A stretch of 64,000 nt of DNA from Streptomyces sp. TSRI0281 (GCF_001905125.1 NZ_LWLE01000038.1:337489-401488); one strand, 5' to 3'. Counted from the first letter of the stretch, positions 29,554 through 37,748 are shown. A program made the numbers and translations. Notes: generated by a model not told the origin, from the letters alone.

Positions 29554-30738
29554 TTGAGCAGGTTGCGCTGGCTGACCGCAGGGGAGTCGCACGGCCCCGC
29601 ACTGGTGGCGACGCTGGAGGGTCTTCCCGCCGGTGTCCCGATCACCACGGAGATGGTGGCGGACGCGCTCGCCCGCCGGCGGCTGGGCTACGGCCGCGGC
29701 GCGCGGATGAAGTTCGAGAAGGACGAGGTTACCTTCCTCGGCGGGGTCCGGCACGGGCTCACCATGGGTTCCCCGGTCGCCGTGATGGTCGGCAACACCG
29801 AGTGGCCGAAGTGGGAGCAGGTCATGTCGGCCGACCCGGTCGACGCCGACGAGCTGGCCGCGCTGGCCCGTAACGCCCCGCTGACCCGCCCCCGCCCCGG
29901 CCACGCCGACCTGGCGGGGATGCAGAAGTACGGCTTCGACGAGGCCCGGCCGATCCTGGAGCGCGCCAGTGCCCGGGAGACCGCGGCCCGGGTCGCGCTC
30001 GGCGCGGTCGCGCGCTCGTACCTCAAGGAGACCGCGGGCATCGAGATCGTCAGCCATGTCGTCGAGCTGGCCGCGGCCAAGGCGCCCTACGGCGTCTACC
30101 CCAAGCCCTCCGACGTCGAGAAGCTGGACGCCGACCCGGTGCGCTGCCTGGACGCCGACGCGTCCAAGGCGATGGTCGCCGAGATCGACCAGGCCCACAA
30201 GGACGGCGACACCCTGGGGGGCGTCGTCGAGGTGCTGGCGTACGGAGTCCCGGTCGGCCTCGGCTCGCACGTGCACTGGGACCGACGGCTCGACGCCCGG
30301 CTCGCCGCCGCCCTGATGGGCATCCAGGCCATCAAGGGGGTCGAGGTCGGCGACGGCTTCGACCTGGCGAGGGTGCCGGGCTCGAAGGCGCACGACGAGA
30401 TCCTGGCCACCGCCGACGGCATCAAGCGCGCCTCCGGCCGCTCCGGCGGCACCGAGGGCGGTCTGACCACCGGTGAGCTGCTGCGGGTCCGCGCCGCGAT
30501 GAAGCCGATCGCGACCGTGCCCCGCGCGCTCGCCACGATCGACGTGGTCACCGGCGAGGCGGCCAAGGCCCACCACCAGCGCTCCGATGTCTGTGCCGTT
30601 CCGGCCGCCGGGATCGTCGCCGAGGCGATGGTCGCCCTGGTCCTGGCCGACGCGGTCGCGGAGAAGTTCGGTGGCGACAGCGTCCCCGAGACCCACCGCA
30701 ACGTGCAGTCGTACCTCGACCACCTGCAGATCCGATGA
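29554..30738 (+). CDS. aroC: chorismate synthase
   Basis: AroC converts EPSP to chorismate with reduced flavin, the last step of the shared aromatic pathway. The 394-residue protein has the conserved GESHGPALVATLEGLPAG start, RRLGYGRGARMKFEKDEV, and the RASARETAARVALGAVAR and RSDVCAVPAAGI segments. The start is TTG 29554 with GAGGAG at 29543-29548. Its stop overlaps the aroK start, beginning a tight aroC-aroK-aroB-aroQ run. The 169 bases before it show no clear gene or strong terminator. Confidence 0.97.
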   Translation: MSRLRWLTAGESHGPALVATLEGLPAGVPITTEMVADALARRRLGYGRGARMKFEKDEVTFLGGVRHGLTMGSPVAVMVGNTEWPKWEQVMSADPVDADELAALARNAPLTRPRPGHADLAGMQKYGFDEARPILERASARETAARVALGAVARSYLKETAGIEIVSHVVELAAAKAPYGVYPKPSDVEKLDADPVRCLDADASKAMVAEIDQAHKDGDTLGGVVEVLAYGVPVGLGSHVHWDRRLDARLAAALMGIQAIKGVEVGDGFDLARVPGSKAHDEILATADGIKRASGRSGGTEGGLTTGELLRVRAAMKPIATVPRALATIDVVTGEAAKAHHQRSDVCAVPAAGIVAEAMVALVLADAVAEKFGGDSVPETHRNVQSYLDHLQIR

Positions 30739-32384
30739 GCGGCCCACTGGTCGTTCTCGTCGGCCCGATGGGCGTCGGCAAGTCCACGGTCGGTGAACTG
30801 CTCGCCGCACGGCTCGGCACCGCCTACCGGGACACCGACGCGGACATCGTGGCGACCGCGGGCAAGCCGATCCCGGAGATCTTCTACGACGAGGGCGAGG
30901 AGCACTTCCGCGCGCTGGAGCGGCAGGCCGTGCACGCGGCGCTCGCCGGGCACGCCGGTGTCCTCTCCCTCGGCGGCGGCGCCGTCCTCGACGCGACGAC
31001 CCGCGAACTGCTCGCGGACCACGCCGTCGTCTACCTCTCGATGGACGTGGACGAGGCGGTCAGACGGGTCGGACTGAACACCGCGCGTCCACTCCTGGCG
31101 GTCAACCCCCGCCGTCAGTGGCGCGAGCTGATGGACGCCCGCCGTCCTCTCTACGAAGAGGTCGCCCGCACGGTCGTCGCCACCGACGAACGCACCCCCG
31201 AAGAGGTCGCCCAGGCGATCATCGACGTACTGGAACTGCCGGAGCGCGCGGGCGGGAACCCCGCACCGTCCGGCGGGGAGAAGACAGGCATGACGCAGCA
31301 GGGCCCCACCCGTATCCAGGTCGCCGGAACGGCGGGCTCCGACCCGTACGAGGTACTGGTCGGCCGTCAGCTCCTCGGCGAGCTGCCCCACCTCATCGGT
31401 GACCGCGCCAAGCGCGTCGCCGTCCTGCACCCGGAGGCGCTCGCCGAGACGGGTGAGGCGGTCCGCCAGGACCTCGCGGGCCAGGGTTACGACGCCATCG
31501 CGATCCAGCTGCCGAACGCCGAGGAGGCCAAGACCGTCGAGGTCGCCGCCTACTGCTGGAAGGCGCTGGGCCAGACCGGCTTCACCCGTACCGACGTCAT
31601 CGTCGGTGTCGGCGGCGGGGCCACCACCGATGTGGCCGGGTTCGTCGCCGCCAGCTGGCTGCGCGGGGTGCGCTGGATCGCCGTGCCCACCACCGTTCTG
31701 GGCATGGTGGACGCGGCCGTCGGCGGCAAGACCGGCATCAACACCGCCGAGGGCAAGAACCTCGTCGGCGCGTTCCACCCGCCGGCCGGGGTCCTGTGCG
31801 ACCTCGCCGCGCTGGACTCGCTGCCGGTCAACGACTACGTCTCCGGCATGGCCGAGATCATCAAGGCGGGGTTCATCGCCGACCCGGCCATCCTCGACCT
31901 GGTGGAGGCCGACCCCGAGGGCGCCCGTACGCCGGCGGGACCGCACACCGCCGAACTGATCGAGCGGTCCATCCGGGTCAAGGCCGAGGTCGTCTCCAGC
32001 GACCTCAAGGAGTCCGGACTCCGGGAGATCCTCAACTACGGCCACACCCTGGCCCACGCGATCGAGAAGAACGAGCGCTACAAGTGGCGTCACGGCGCGG
32101 CCGTCTCGGTCGGTCTGGTCTTCGCCGCCGAGCTGGGCCGGCTCGCCGGCCGTCTCGACGACGCCACGGCCGACCGCCACCGGGCCGTCCTGGAGTCCGT
32201 CGGACTGCCGCTCACCTACCGCGGCGACCAGTGGCCCAAGCTCCTGGAGAACATGAAGGTCGACAAGAAGTCGCGCGGCGATCTGCTGCGCTTCATCGTC
32301 CTGGACGGCCTCGGCAAGCCCACCGTCATGGAGGGCCCGGACCCGGCCGTCCTGCTCGCCGCCTACGGGGAGGTCTCCGCGTGA
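30735..32384 (+). CDS. aroKB: shikimate kinase and 3-dehydroquinate synthase in one continuous frame (AroK-AroB)
   Basis: A single 549-residue frame encodes shikimate kinase (about residues 1-170; P-loop GPMGVGKST, DTDADIV, GGGAVLD) and then dehydroquinate synthase (about 200-549; VGVGGGATTDVAGFVAASW, GGKTGIN, NLVGAFHPP, NYGHTLAHAIEKN). In most streptomycetes these are separate genes. No stop lies between them. Met186 (ATG 31290) has GGGGAG-AAG upstream and could still start a separate 364-residue AroB. The product may therefore be a fusion, a separate AroB, or both. A Gly/Pro/Ser-rich linker joins the domains. The start overlaps the aroC stop. Confidence 0.9.
   Translation: MSGPLVVLVGPMGVGKSTVGELLAARLGTAYRDTDADIVATAGKPIPEIFYDEGEEHFRALERQAVHAALAGHAGVLSLGGGAVLDATTRELLADHAVVYLSMDVDEAVRRVGLNTARPLLAVNPRRQWRELMDARRPLYEEVARTVVATDERTPEEVAQAIIDVLELPERAGGNPAPSGGEKTGMTQQGPTRIQVAGTAGSDPYEVLVGRQLLGELPHLIGDRAKRVAVLHPEALAETGEAVRQDLAGQGYDAIAIQLPNAEEAKTVEVAAYCWKALGQTGFTRTDVIVGVGGGATTDVAGFVAASWLRGVRWIAVPTTVLGMVDAAVGGKTGINTAEGKNLVGAFHPPAGVLCDLAALDSLPVNDYVSGMAEIIKAGFIADPAILDLVEADPEGARTPAGPHTAELIERSIRVKAEVVSSDLKESGLREILNYGHTLAHAIEKNERYKWRHGAAVSVGLVFAAELGRLAGRLDDATADRHRAVLESVGLPLTYRGDQWPKLLENMKVDKKSRGDLLRFIVLDGLGKPTVMEGPDPAVLLAAYGEVSA
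31290..32384 (+). other. aroB: possible internal start for separate 3-dehydroquinate synthase
   Basis: ATG 31290 begins MTQQGPTRIQVAG, the type of N-terminus found on stand-alone AroB, and has the purine-rich GGCGGGGAGAAG seven bases upstream. If used, it yields a 364-residue AroB in the same frame as AroK. Sequence alone cannot say which product is made. Confidence 0.5.
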
Positions 32385-32821
32385 CCCGCAGGGTCTTCGT
32401 GCTCAACGGCCCGAACCTCGGCCGGCTCGGCTCGCGCGAACCCGACGTGTACGGTGCCACGTCCTACGCCGGACTCGTGGACACCTGCCGGACGTTGGGC
32501 AAGGAGCTCGGCTTCGACGTCGACGTACGGGAGACCAATGACGAGGGCGAGTTGATCCGCTGGCTCCACGAGGCCGCGGACGGTTCGATTCCGGTCGTTC
32601 TCAACCCGGGCGCGTTCACGCACTACTCGTACGGCATGCGGGACGCGGCAGCCCAGCGCACCGCCCCGCTGATCGAGGTGCACATCTCGAATCCGTACGC
32701 ACGGGAGGAATTCCGCCACACCTCCGTGGTCGCGCCCGTGGCCACCGGGACCGTGGCAGGGTTCGGCATCGGCTCCTACCGGCTCGCCCTGCGGGCCCTG
32801 GCCGACGAACTGACGGACTGA
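32381..32821 (+). CDS. aroQ: 3-dehydroquinate dehydratase, type II
   Basis: AroQ removes water from 3-dehydroquinate in the third shikimate step. The 146-residue protein is a complete type II enzyme with LNGPNLGRLGSREPDVYG (catalytic tyrosine in VYG and the arginine loop), LNPGAFTHYSYGMRDA, VHISNPYAREEFRHTSV and the C-terminal GFGIGSYRLAL. GTG 32381 overlaps the aroB stop (GTGA), so translation is coupled to the upstream frame. Confidence 0.97.
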   Translation: MTRRVFVLNGPNLGRLGSREPDVYGATSYAGLVDTCRTLGKELGFDVDVRETNDEGELIRWLHEAADGSIPVVLNPGAFTHYSYGMRDAAAQRTAPLIEVHISNPYAREEFRHTSVVAPVATGTVAGFGIGSYRLALRALADELTD

Positions 32822-32862
32822 CACCCGCCGCATCCGGGCGTGTCCGACGGGCACTTCGGGCG

Positions 32863-32896
32863 TTCCCGGGCCGTTCACCCTGTGACGGCCCGGGAA
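32863..32896 (+). terminator. terminator after the aro genes
   Basis: A perfect 12-base stem (32863-32874 with 32885-32896) with a ten-base loop lies 42 bases after aroQ. It separates the aro unit from the Pro-rich kinase gene. Confidence 0.65.
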
Positions 32897-32952
32897 GGTA
32901 CGGTGGCCGTCCGATCAGCGCCAGTTGCCTGTACGAGACGGAGTGGCACCGG

Positions 32953-33891
32953 ATGCAGCACGCAGTGGGGGCCCCGCTGCCGCCGCCCCAAGGACCCGGA
33001 AACGGACCTGCCGGCTGGACGCACCAGGCTCAGCACCCCGGCCACCCCGGCCACCCCGGACCTCCGGGGCGGCCACCGATACCCCCGCCGCCTCCGCCCC
33101 TGGGGCATGGGCGGGGCCCGGGGGGCCAAGGGCAGAGCGCTCCGGGACCGGTGCCGCAGCACGTTCCAGCGCCGCAGCACGCCCCCGTACCTCAGCATGT
33201 TCCCGCGCCTCAGCAAGCACCTGCTCCGCAGCACGCTCCCGCGCCCGGCTCGCGGGAGACGTCCGGACACGTGCAGCTGCCCCCGGGCGGCCCCGTACCG
33301 CTGCCCGCGTACCCCGCCGAGGCCGGCACCGGCGCGGCGACCCTCGCCGTCCTGCTGATCGGCCCGGCGGGCGCCGGAAAGACCACGGTCGCCAAGCTCT
33401 GGGCGGCCCGCCGCAGAGTCCCCACCGCGCATGTCTCCCTCGACGACGTACGCGAATGGGTCTGCTCCGGCTTCGCCGACCCGCAGGCCGGGTGGAACGA
33501 CCACTCCGAGGCGCAGTACCGCCTCGCGCGCCGCACCTGTGGCTTCGCCGCCCGTAACTTCCTGGCCAACGGCATCTCCTGCATCCTTGACGACGCCGTC
33601 TTCCCGGACCGGCCCGTCGTCGGTCTCGGCGGCTGGAAGCGCCATGTCGGCCCCGGACTGCTGCCCGTCGTCCTGCTGCCCGGCCTGGAGGTCGTCCTGG
33701 AGCGCAACGCGGCCCGCAGCGGCAACCGTCGCCTCTCCGACGAGGAGGTCGCCCGGATCCACGGCCGGATGGCCGGCTGGTACGGCTCCGGCCTGCCGAT
33801 CATCGACAACTCCACGTACGACGTCGAGACCACCGCCCGGGTCCTGGACGACGTGCTCGCCCGGTCGATAGCCAGCCCGCCCGCATGGTAG
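32953..33891 (+). CDS. Pro/Gln/His-rich protein with P-loop kinase domain
   Basis: The 312-residue protein has a disordered tail (about 1-120) with poly-Pro and at least six PQHxP/PQQAP repeats (about residues 68-98). A P-loop domain follows from about residue 128: Walker A GPAGAGKTT (137-145), then SLDDVREWVCSGF, RNFLANGISCILDDAVFPDRP and an Arg-rich lid segment (RNAARSGNRRLSDEEVARIHGRM in part). The layout resembles small AAA_33/zeta-like or polynucleotide-kinase-like phosphotransferases. The substrate is unknown. It stands between the aro genes and an M24 peptidase, and may be cotranscribed with the latter. Confidence 0.8.
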   Translation: MQHAVGAPLPPPQGPGNGPAGWTHQAQHPGHPGHPGPPGRPPIPPPPPPLGHGRGPGGQGQSAPGPVPQHVPAPQHAPVPQHVPAPQQAPAPQHAPAPGSRETSGHVQLPPGGPVPLPAYPAEAGTGAATLAVLLIGPAGAGKTTVAKLWAARRRVPTAHVSLDDVREWVCSGFADPQAGWNDHSEAQYRLARRTCGFAARNFLANGISCILDDAVFPDRPVVGLGGWKRHVGPGLLPVVLLPGLEVVLERNAARSGNRRLSDEEVARIHGRMAGWYGSGLPIIDNSTYDVETTARVLDDVLARSIASPPAW

Positions 33892-33964
33892 GGCACCGGT
33901 GACGCGCCCCCCGGTCGGATGCGCTGACCGGGCGAAGCTCCGCCCCCGCTCGTACGCTCGGGGC

Positions 33965-35071
33965 ATGTCAGAGGTGTACGCCGTCCGACGCGGGCTGCTC
34001 CGCGACCGGTGCGCCGCCGTCGGATCCGCGGCCGCCCTGGTCTCCCGCCCCGCCAATGTCCGCTACCTCGCCGGCGGAGCGCCTCCCGGCGCCGTGCTGC
34101 TGCTCGGCGCCGACGAGGACGTGCTGCTCTGCCCCCGGGTCCCGACGGGCGATCCCGCCCACGGGCGGCCCGACGAAGCGCTGCGGCTGTCCGTGCTGCC
34201 CGCCCCGGACGGCGACCCGGTCGTCGCCGCCGCCGATCTGGCGACGTCCGCGGGCGCGGAGTCCCTCGCCGTCGAGGAGCACGATCTGACGGTCGCCCGC
34301 CATCGGGCCATCGGCTCGGTCGCCCCCCGGCTCGTCCTCGGCGATCTGGGCTGCACCGTGGAGCAGCTGCGGATCGTCAAGGACGAGGAGGAGATCGCCT
34401 GTCTGCGGATCGCCGCCGAGATCACCGACCAGGCCCTCGGTGAACTCCTCGAATCGATCCTCGTGGGCCGCACCGAGCGTCACCTCGCCCTGGAGCTGGA
34501 GCGCCGTCTGGTCGACCACGGTGCGGACGGTCCCGCTTTCGAGACATCCGTCGCCACCGGCCCCAATTCGGGGCAGGGGCGGCACCGCCCCTCGGACCGA
34601 CGGGTCGAGGAAGGCGATTTCCTCTCCGTCTGCCTGGGGGCGAACTATCGCGGCTACCGGTGCGAGATCGGCCGCACCTTCGTCATCGGCACCGCTCCGG
34701 CGGACTGGCAGATCGAGCTCTACGACCTCGTTTTCGCCGCTCAGCGGGCCGGACGTGAGGCCTTGACCCCCGGCGCCGCCTACCGTGACGTCGACCGCGC
34801 GGCCCGTCAGGTACTGGACCGAGCGGGCCATGGAGAGGGTCTCGTACCATGGACCGGTCACGGGGTGGGCCTCGAAATCGACGAGGACCCGCAATTGGCA
34901 CCGACGGCCATGGGTAAACTGGACGCTTGTGTGCCGGTCACCGTCGAACCGGGGGTTCACCTCCCGGGCCGGGGCGGTGTCCGGATCGATGACACGCTCG
35001 TCGTGCGCCCCGAGGCGGACGGCGGACCCGAGCTACTCACCATGACGACCAAGGAGCTGCTCGCGCTCTAG
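33965..35071 (+). CDS. Xaa-Pro aminopeptidase (M24 family)
   Basis: The 368-residue protein has the N-terminal creatinase-like domain (about 1-125) and a C-terminal pita-bread M24 domain. Metal ligands are recognisable in the H..S..R..EGDFLSVCLGANYRGYRCEIGRTF region, in WTGHGVGLEIDEDP and in VTVEPGVHLPGRGGVRIDDT. It should cleave the N-terminal residue from X-Pro peptides; whether it is a dipeptidase or aminopeptidase cannot be decided. ATG 33965 gives the MSEVYAVRR start. The gene is placed just before efp, as is usual in actinobacteria. Confidence 0.92.
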   Translation: MSEVYAVRRGLLRDRCAAVGSAAALVSRPANVRYLAGGAPPGAVLLLGADEDVLLCPRVPTGDPAHGRPDEALRLSVLPAPDGDPVVAAADLATSAGAESLAVEEHDLTVARHRAIGSVAPRLVLGDLGCTVEQLRIVKDEEEIACLRIAAEITDQALGELLESILVGRTERHLALELERRLVDHGADGPAFETSVATGPNSGQGRHRPSDRRVEEGDFLSVCLGANYRGYRCEIGRTFVIGTAPADWQIELYDLVFAAQRAGREALTPGAAYRDVDRAARQVLDRAGHGEGLVPWTGHGVGLEIDEDPQLAPTAMGKLDACVPVTVEPGVHLPGRGGVRIDDTLVVRPEADGGPELLTMTTKELLAL

Positions 35072-35121
35072 CGCGCATCCTTGGCCGTTCCACCAGCTTC
35101 AGTCCAGGAGATTCCGCAACC

Positions 35122-35688
35122 GTGGCTTCCACGAACGACCTCAAGAACGGCCTGGTGCTCAAGCTCGACGGAGGCCAGCTCTGGTCCGTCGTCGAGTTCC
35201 AGCACGTCAAGCCCGGCAAGGGCCCCGCCTTCGTGCGCACCAAGCTCAAGAACGTGCTCTCCGGCAAGGTCGTCGACAAGACGTTCAACGCCGGTGTGAA
35301 GGTCGAAACGGCCACCATTGACCGCCGTGACATGCAGTTCTCGTACATGGACGGCGAGTACTTCGTCTTCATGGACATGAACACGTACGACCAGCTGATG
35401 GTCGACCGCAAGTCTGTCGGCGACGCCGCCAACTTCCTGATCGAGGGCTTCACCGCCTCCGTCGCCCAGCACGAGGGCGAGGTGCTCTACGTCGAGCTGC
35501 CCGCCGCGGTCGAGCTGACCATCCAGCACACCGACCCGGGCGTCCAGGGTGACCGCTCCACCGGTGGCAGCAAGCCCGCCACCCTGGAGACCGGTTACGA
35601 GATCGGCGTGCCGCTCTTCATCACCACCGGCGAGAAGATCAAGGTCGACACCCGCACGGGCGACTACCTCGGCCGGGTGAACAGCTAA
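35122..35688 (+). CDS. efp: elongation factor P (PGKGP type)
   Basis: EF-P rescues ribosomes stalled at polyproline. The 188-residue protein has three beta-barrel domains and the tip loop KPGKGPAF with Lys33. The PGKGP loop defines the subfamily, common in actinobacteria, reported to work without modification of the lysine; no modification genes are nearby. GTG 35122 has AGGAG at 35106-35110. Proline-rich proteins encoded nearby are natural clients by inference only. nusB starts two bases after its stop. Confidence 0.97.
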   Translation: MASTNDLKNGLVLKLDGGQLWSVVEFQHVKPGKGPAFVRTKLKNVLSGKVVDKTFNAGVKVETATIDRRDMQFSYMDGEYFVFMDMNTYDQLMVDRKSVGDAANFLIEGFTASVAQHEGEVLYVELPAAVELTIQHTDPGVQGDRSTGGSKPATLETGYEIGVPLFITTGEKIKVDTRTGDYLGRVNS

Positions 35689-35690
35689 CC

Positions 35691-36122
35691 GTGGCTGCTC
35701 GGAACAAGGCCCGCAAGCGCGCCTTCCAGATCCTCTTCGAGGCCGACCAGCGCGGTGAGTCCGTGCAGACGGTCCTCGCGGACTGGGTTCGGCACTCGCG
35801 GACCGACGACCGTCAGCCGCCGGTCGGCGAATTCACGATGGAGCTCGTCGAGGGGTACGCGCAGTACGCGGACCGGATCGACGACCTCATCGTCACCTAC
35901 GCCGTGGACTGGGAGATCGACCGTATGCCGGTCGTCGACCGGAGCATCCTGCGGCTCGGTGCGTATGAGCTGATCTGGATGGACGAGACCCCGGACGCCG
36001 TGGTGATCGACGAGGCGGTCCAACTCGCCAAGGAGTTCTCCACCGATGACTCACCGTCCTTCGTGAACGGCCTGCTGGCCCGTTTCAAGGACCTCAAGCC
36101 GAATCTCCGCCGGGAGCAGTAG
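35691..36122 (+). CDS. nusB: transcription antitermination factor NusB
   Basis: NusB with NusE binds boxA RNA in rRNA antitermination. The 143-residue helical protein matches the family in full (ARNKARKRAFQILFEADQRG at the start; PVVDRSILRLGAYELIW and VVIDEAVQLAKEFS later). It follows efp by two bases. A 19-base perfect hairpin after the stop ends the M24-efp-nusB unit and separates it from the convergent bldD. Confidence 0.97.
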   Translation: MAARNKARKRAFQILFEADQRGESVQTVLADWVRHSRTDDRQPPVGEFTMELVEGYAQYADRIDDLIVTYAVDWEIDRMPVVDRSILRLGAYELIWMDETPDAVVIDEAVQLAKEFSTDDSPSFVNGLLARFKDLKPNLRREQ

Positions 36123-36141
36123 TCTCCGGCGGCGTTCTGCC

Positions 36142-36181
36142 GACGAAGGGCCCACGGTCGTGCGACCGTGGGCCCTTCGTC
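36142..36181 (+). terminator. terminator after nusB
   Basis: A perfect 19-base inverted repeat (36142-36160 with 36163-36181), separated by two bases, lies 20 bases after the nusB stop. It is the second-longest stem in the window. Confidence 0.8.
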
Positions 36182-36256
36182 ATGTCCCGGCAACGCATCC
36201 GCGGGCGGTTCCCGTGCGGCCGGCTCTTGCTCCGCCGGGAGCCGGGCAACGAGAAC

Positions 36257-36298
36257 GCCGGGCGGGCGGGGCACCCTGTGGGGCCCCGCCCGCCCGGC
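36257..36298 (-). terminator. terminator after bldD
   Basis: A perfect 16-base stem (36257-36272 with 36283-36298) with a ten-base loop lies just downstream of the minus-strand bldD stop. Confidence 0.75.
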
Positions 36299-36351
36299 GG
36301 TACTTCTCTGCTCTGCTGGGCCCTCCTGGGAGGCCCGCTCGCCCGAGGGGC

Positions 36352-36852
36352 TCAGCCCTCTTCGTGGGCGACCGCGCGACGCGCGTCGGCGTCCAGCACA
36401 CCCCAGCTGATCAGCTGCTCCGTGAGCACGGACGGCGACTGGTCGTAGATCACGGCCAGCGTGCGCAGGTCGTCCTGGCGGATCGAGAGCACCTTGCCGT
36501 TGTAGTCACCGCGCTGGCTCTGGATCGTCGCGGCGTAGCGCTGCAGCGGTCCGGCCTTCTCCGGCGGGACGTGGGCGAGGCGCTCAAGGTCGAGGACGAG
36601 CTTCGGCGGCGGCTCGGCGGCCCCGCCCGGAGTCGTACCGGGCAGCAGCTCCTGCACCGGGACCCCGTAGAAATCCGCCAGCTCGGCGAGGCGCTGCACG
36701 GTGACGGCACGGTCGCCGCGCTCGTACGAACCGACCACGACGGCCTTCCACCGGCCCTGCGACTTCTCCTCCACGCCGTGGAGCGAGAGGCCCTGCTGGG
36801 TGCGGATGGCGCGGAGCTTGGCCCCGAGCTGTTTTGCGTATTCGCTGGACAT
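36352..36852 (-). CDS. bldD: developmental master regulator BldD
   Basis: BldD represses sporulation genes during vegetative growth when dimerised by cyclic di-GMP. The 166-residue protein has the N-terminal XRE-type HTH (AKLRAIRTQQGLSLHGVEE to SYERGDRAV, about residues 10-60) and a C-terminal domain with the c-di-GMP signature RGD (114-116), eight residues, then RQDD (125-128), which is intact. ATG 36852 has GGGGAG at 36857-36862. Its presence is diagnostic for sporulating actinomycetes. It is divergent from pyrR. Confidence 0.98.
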   Translation of the reverse strand: MSSEYAKQLGAKLRAIRTQQGLSLHGVEEKSQGRWKAVVVGSYERGDRAVTVQRLAELADFYGVPVQELLPGTTPGGAAEPPPKLVLDLERLAHVPPEKAGPLQRYAATIQSQRGDYNGKVLSIRQDDLRTLAVIYDQSPSVLTEQLISWGVLDADARRAVAHEEG

Positions 36853-36903
36853 AAGGCTCCCCGGACGCTGGAACATTCTGCGGCTCCGCCGCGTGGCTGG
36901 TAA

Positions 36904-36929
36904 CTCACTGTGAGGTTACGCAGCGTTAC
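36904..36929. promoter_or_regulatory. candidate BldD autoregulatory operator
   Basis: An 11-base perfect palindrome, CTCACTGTGAG (36904-36914), is followed directly by the near-palindrome GTTACGCAGCGTTAC (36915-36929), 52-77 bases upstream of the bldD start. The TCAC/GTGA arms resemble known BldD target half-sites, and bldD is known to be autoregulated. The assignment is inference. Confidence 0.45.
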
Positions 36930-37027
36930 TTGGATGCGTCAAGCCGAAAAGTTCGGACCAGTACCTCCCGGGGGTGCTGCCGGAGCCCTGTGCAAGCCCT
37001 GGTAACGTGGATGACGCAATTTCGACG

Positions 37028-37063
37028 TCCTTTAAGATCCGTCCAGTGAGGCGGAGAAGGAGG
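37028..37063 (+). promoter_or_regulatory. PyrR-binding loop overlapping the pyrR ribosome binding site
   Basis: The sequence CGTCCAGTGAGGCG (37040-37053) matches the PyrR anti-antiterminator loop consensus ARUCCNGNGAGGYU at 12 of 14 positions. It is closed by TCCG (37038-37041) with CGGA (37052-37055). A lower helix, TCCTT (37028-37032) with AAGGA (37057-37061), takes in the Shine-Dalgarno GAAGGAGG (37056-37063). PyrR binding would stabilise a fold that hides the ribosome binding site, as reported for mycobacterial translational control. The structure is my reading, not a folding calculation. Confidence 0.65.
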
Positions 37064-37073
37064 TCCGTTTCTT

Positions 37074-37658
37074 ATGGACGCACAGCATGACCACACCGGC
37101 AACGCGGCACGCCCCGTTCTTGAGGCGCCCGACATCGCCCGTGTGCTGACCCGAATCGCCCACGAGATCGTCGAACGCGCCAAGGGCGCCGACGACGTGG
37201 TGCTGCTCGGCATCCCGACGCGAGGCGTGTTCCTCGCCCGTCGGCTCGCCGACAAACTCGAAGAGATCACCGGCCGGAACATGCCGGTGGGATCGCTCGA
37301 CATCACGATGTACCGCGACGACCTGAGGATGCGCCCGGCGCGCGCCCTGGCGCGTACCGAGATCCCCGGTGAGGGCATCGAGGGCAGCCTGGTCGTCCTG
37401 GTCGACGACGTGCTCTTCTCCGGCCGCACGATCCGCGCCGCACTCGACGCGCTCGGCGACATCGGCCGCCCCCGCGCCGTGCAGCTCGCGGTCCTCGTCG
37501 ACCGCGGTCACCGCGAACTCCCCATCCGTGCCGACTACGTCGGCAAGAACCTCCCGACGTCGCTGCGGGAAACGGTCAAGGTCCAGCTCGCCGAGGAGGA
37601 CGGCCGCGACGCCGTGCTGCTCGGTGTCCAGCAGACCGCCCCTGCGGACGGGCAGTAG
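37074..37658 (+). CDS. pyrR: bifunctional pyr operon regulator/uracil phosphoribosyltransferase PyrR
   Basis: PyrR binds pyr mRNA in response to UMP/UTP and has weak uracil phosphoribosyltransferase activity. The 194-residue protein has the PRPP loop VVLVDDVLFSGRT (107-119), IPTRGVFLARRLA and the DITMYRDDL segment. It is the first gene of the pyrimidine operon. Its own leader contains a PyrR-loop-like hairpin over the Shine-Dalgarno, suggesting autogenous translational control. It is divergent from bldD. Confidence 0.96.
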   Translation: MDAQHDHTGNAARPVLEAPDIARVLTRIAHEIVERAKGADDVVLLGIPTRGVFLARRLADKLEEITGRNMPVGSLDITMYRDDLRMRPARALARTEIPGEGIEGSLVVLVDDVLFSGRTIRAALDALGDIGRPRAVQLAVLVDRGHRELPIRADYVGKNLPTSLRETVKVQLAEEDGRDAVLLGVQQTAPADGQ

Positions 37659-37748
37659 CCACCCTCCCGTACGACCCCCGTCGGGCCGTACGGCCGCTTC
37701 CGCACGCCCGCATGCCTGAAACACCTCCAGCAACCGGAGAACCCCCAG

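Noticed and set aside
37659..37748. CCGTACG/CGTACGG inverted repeat between pyrR and pyrB as an attenuator
   Set aside because: The stem is only seven bases with a long loop and no T tract, and no competing structure is visible.
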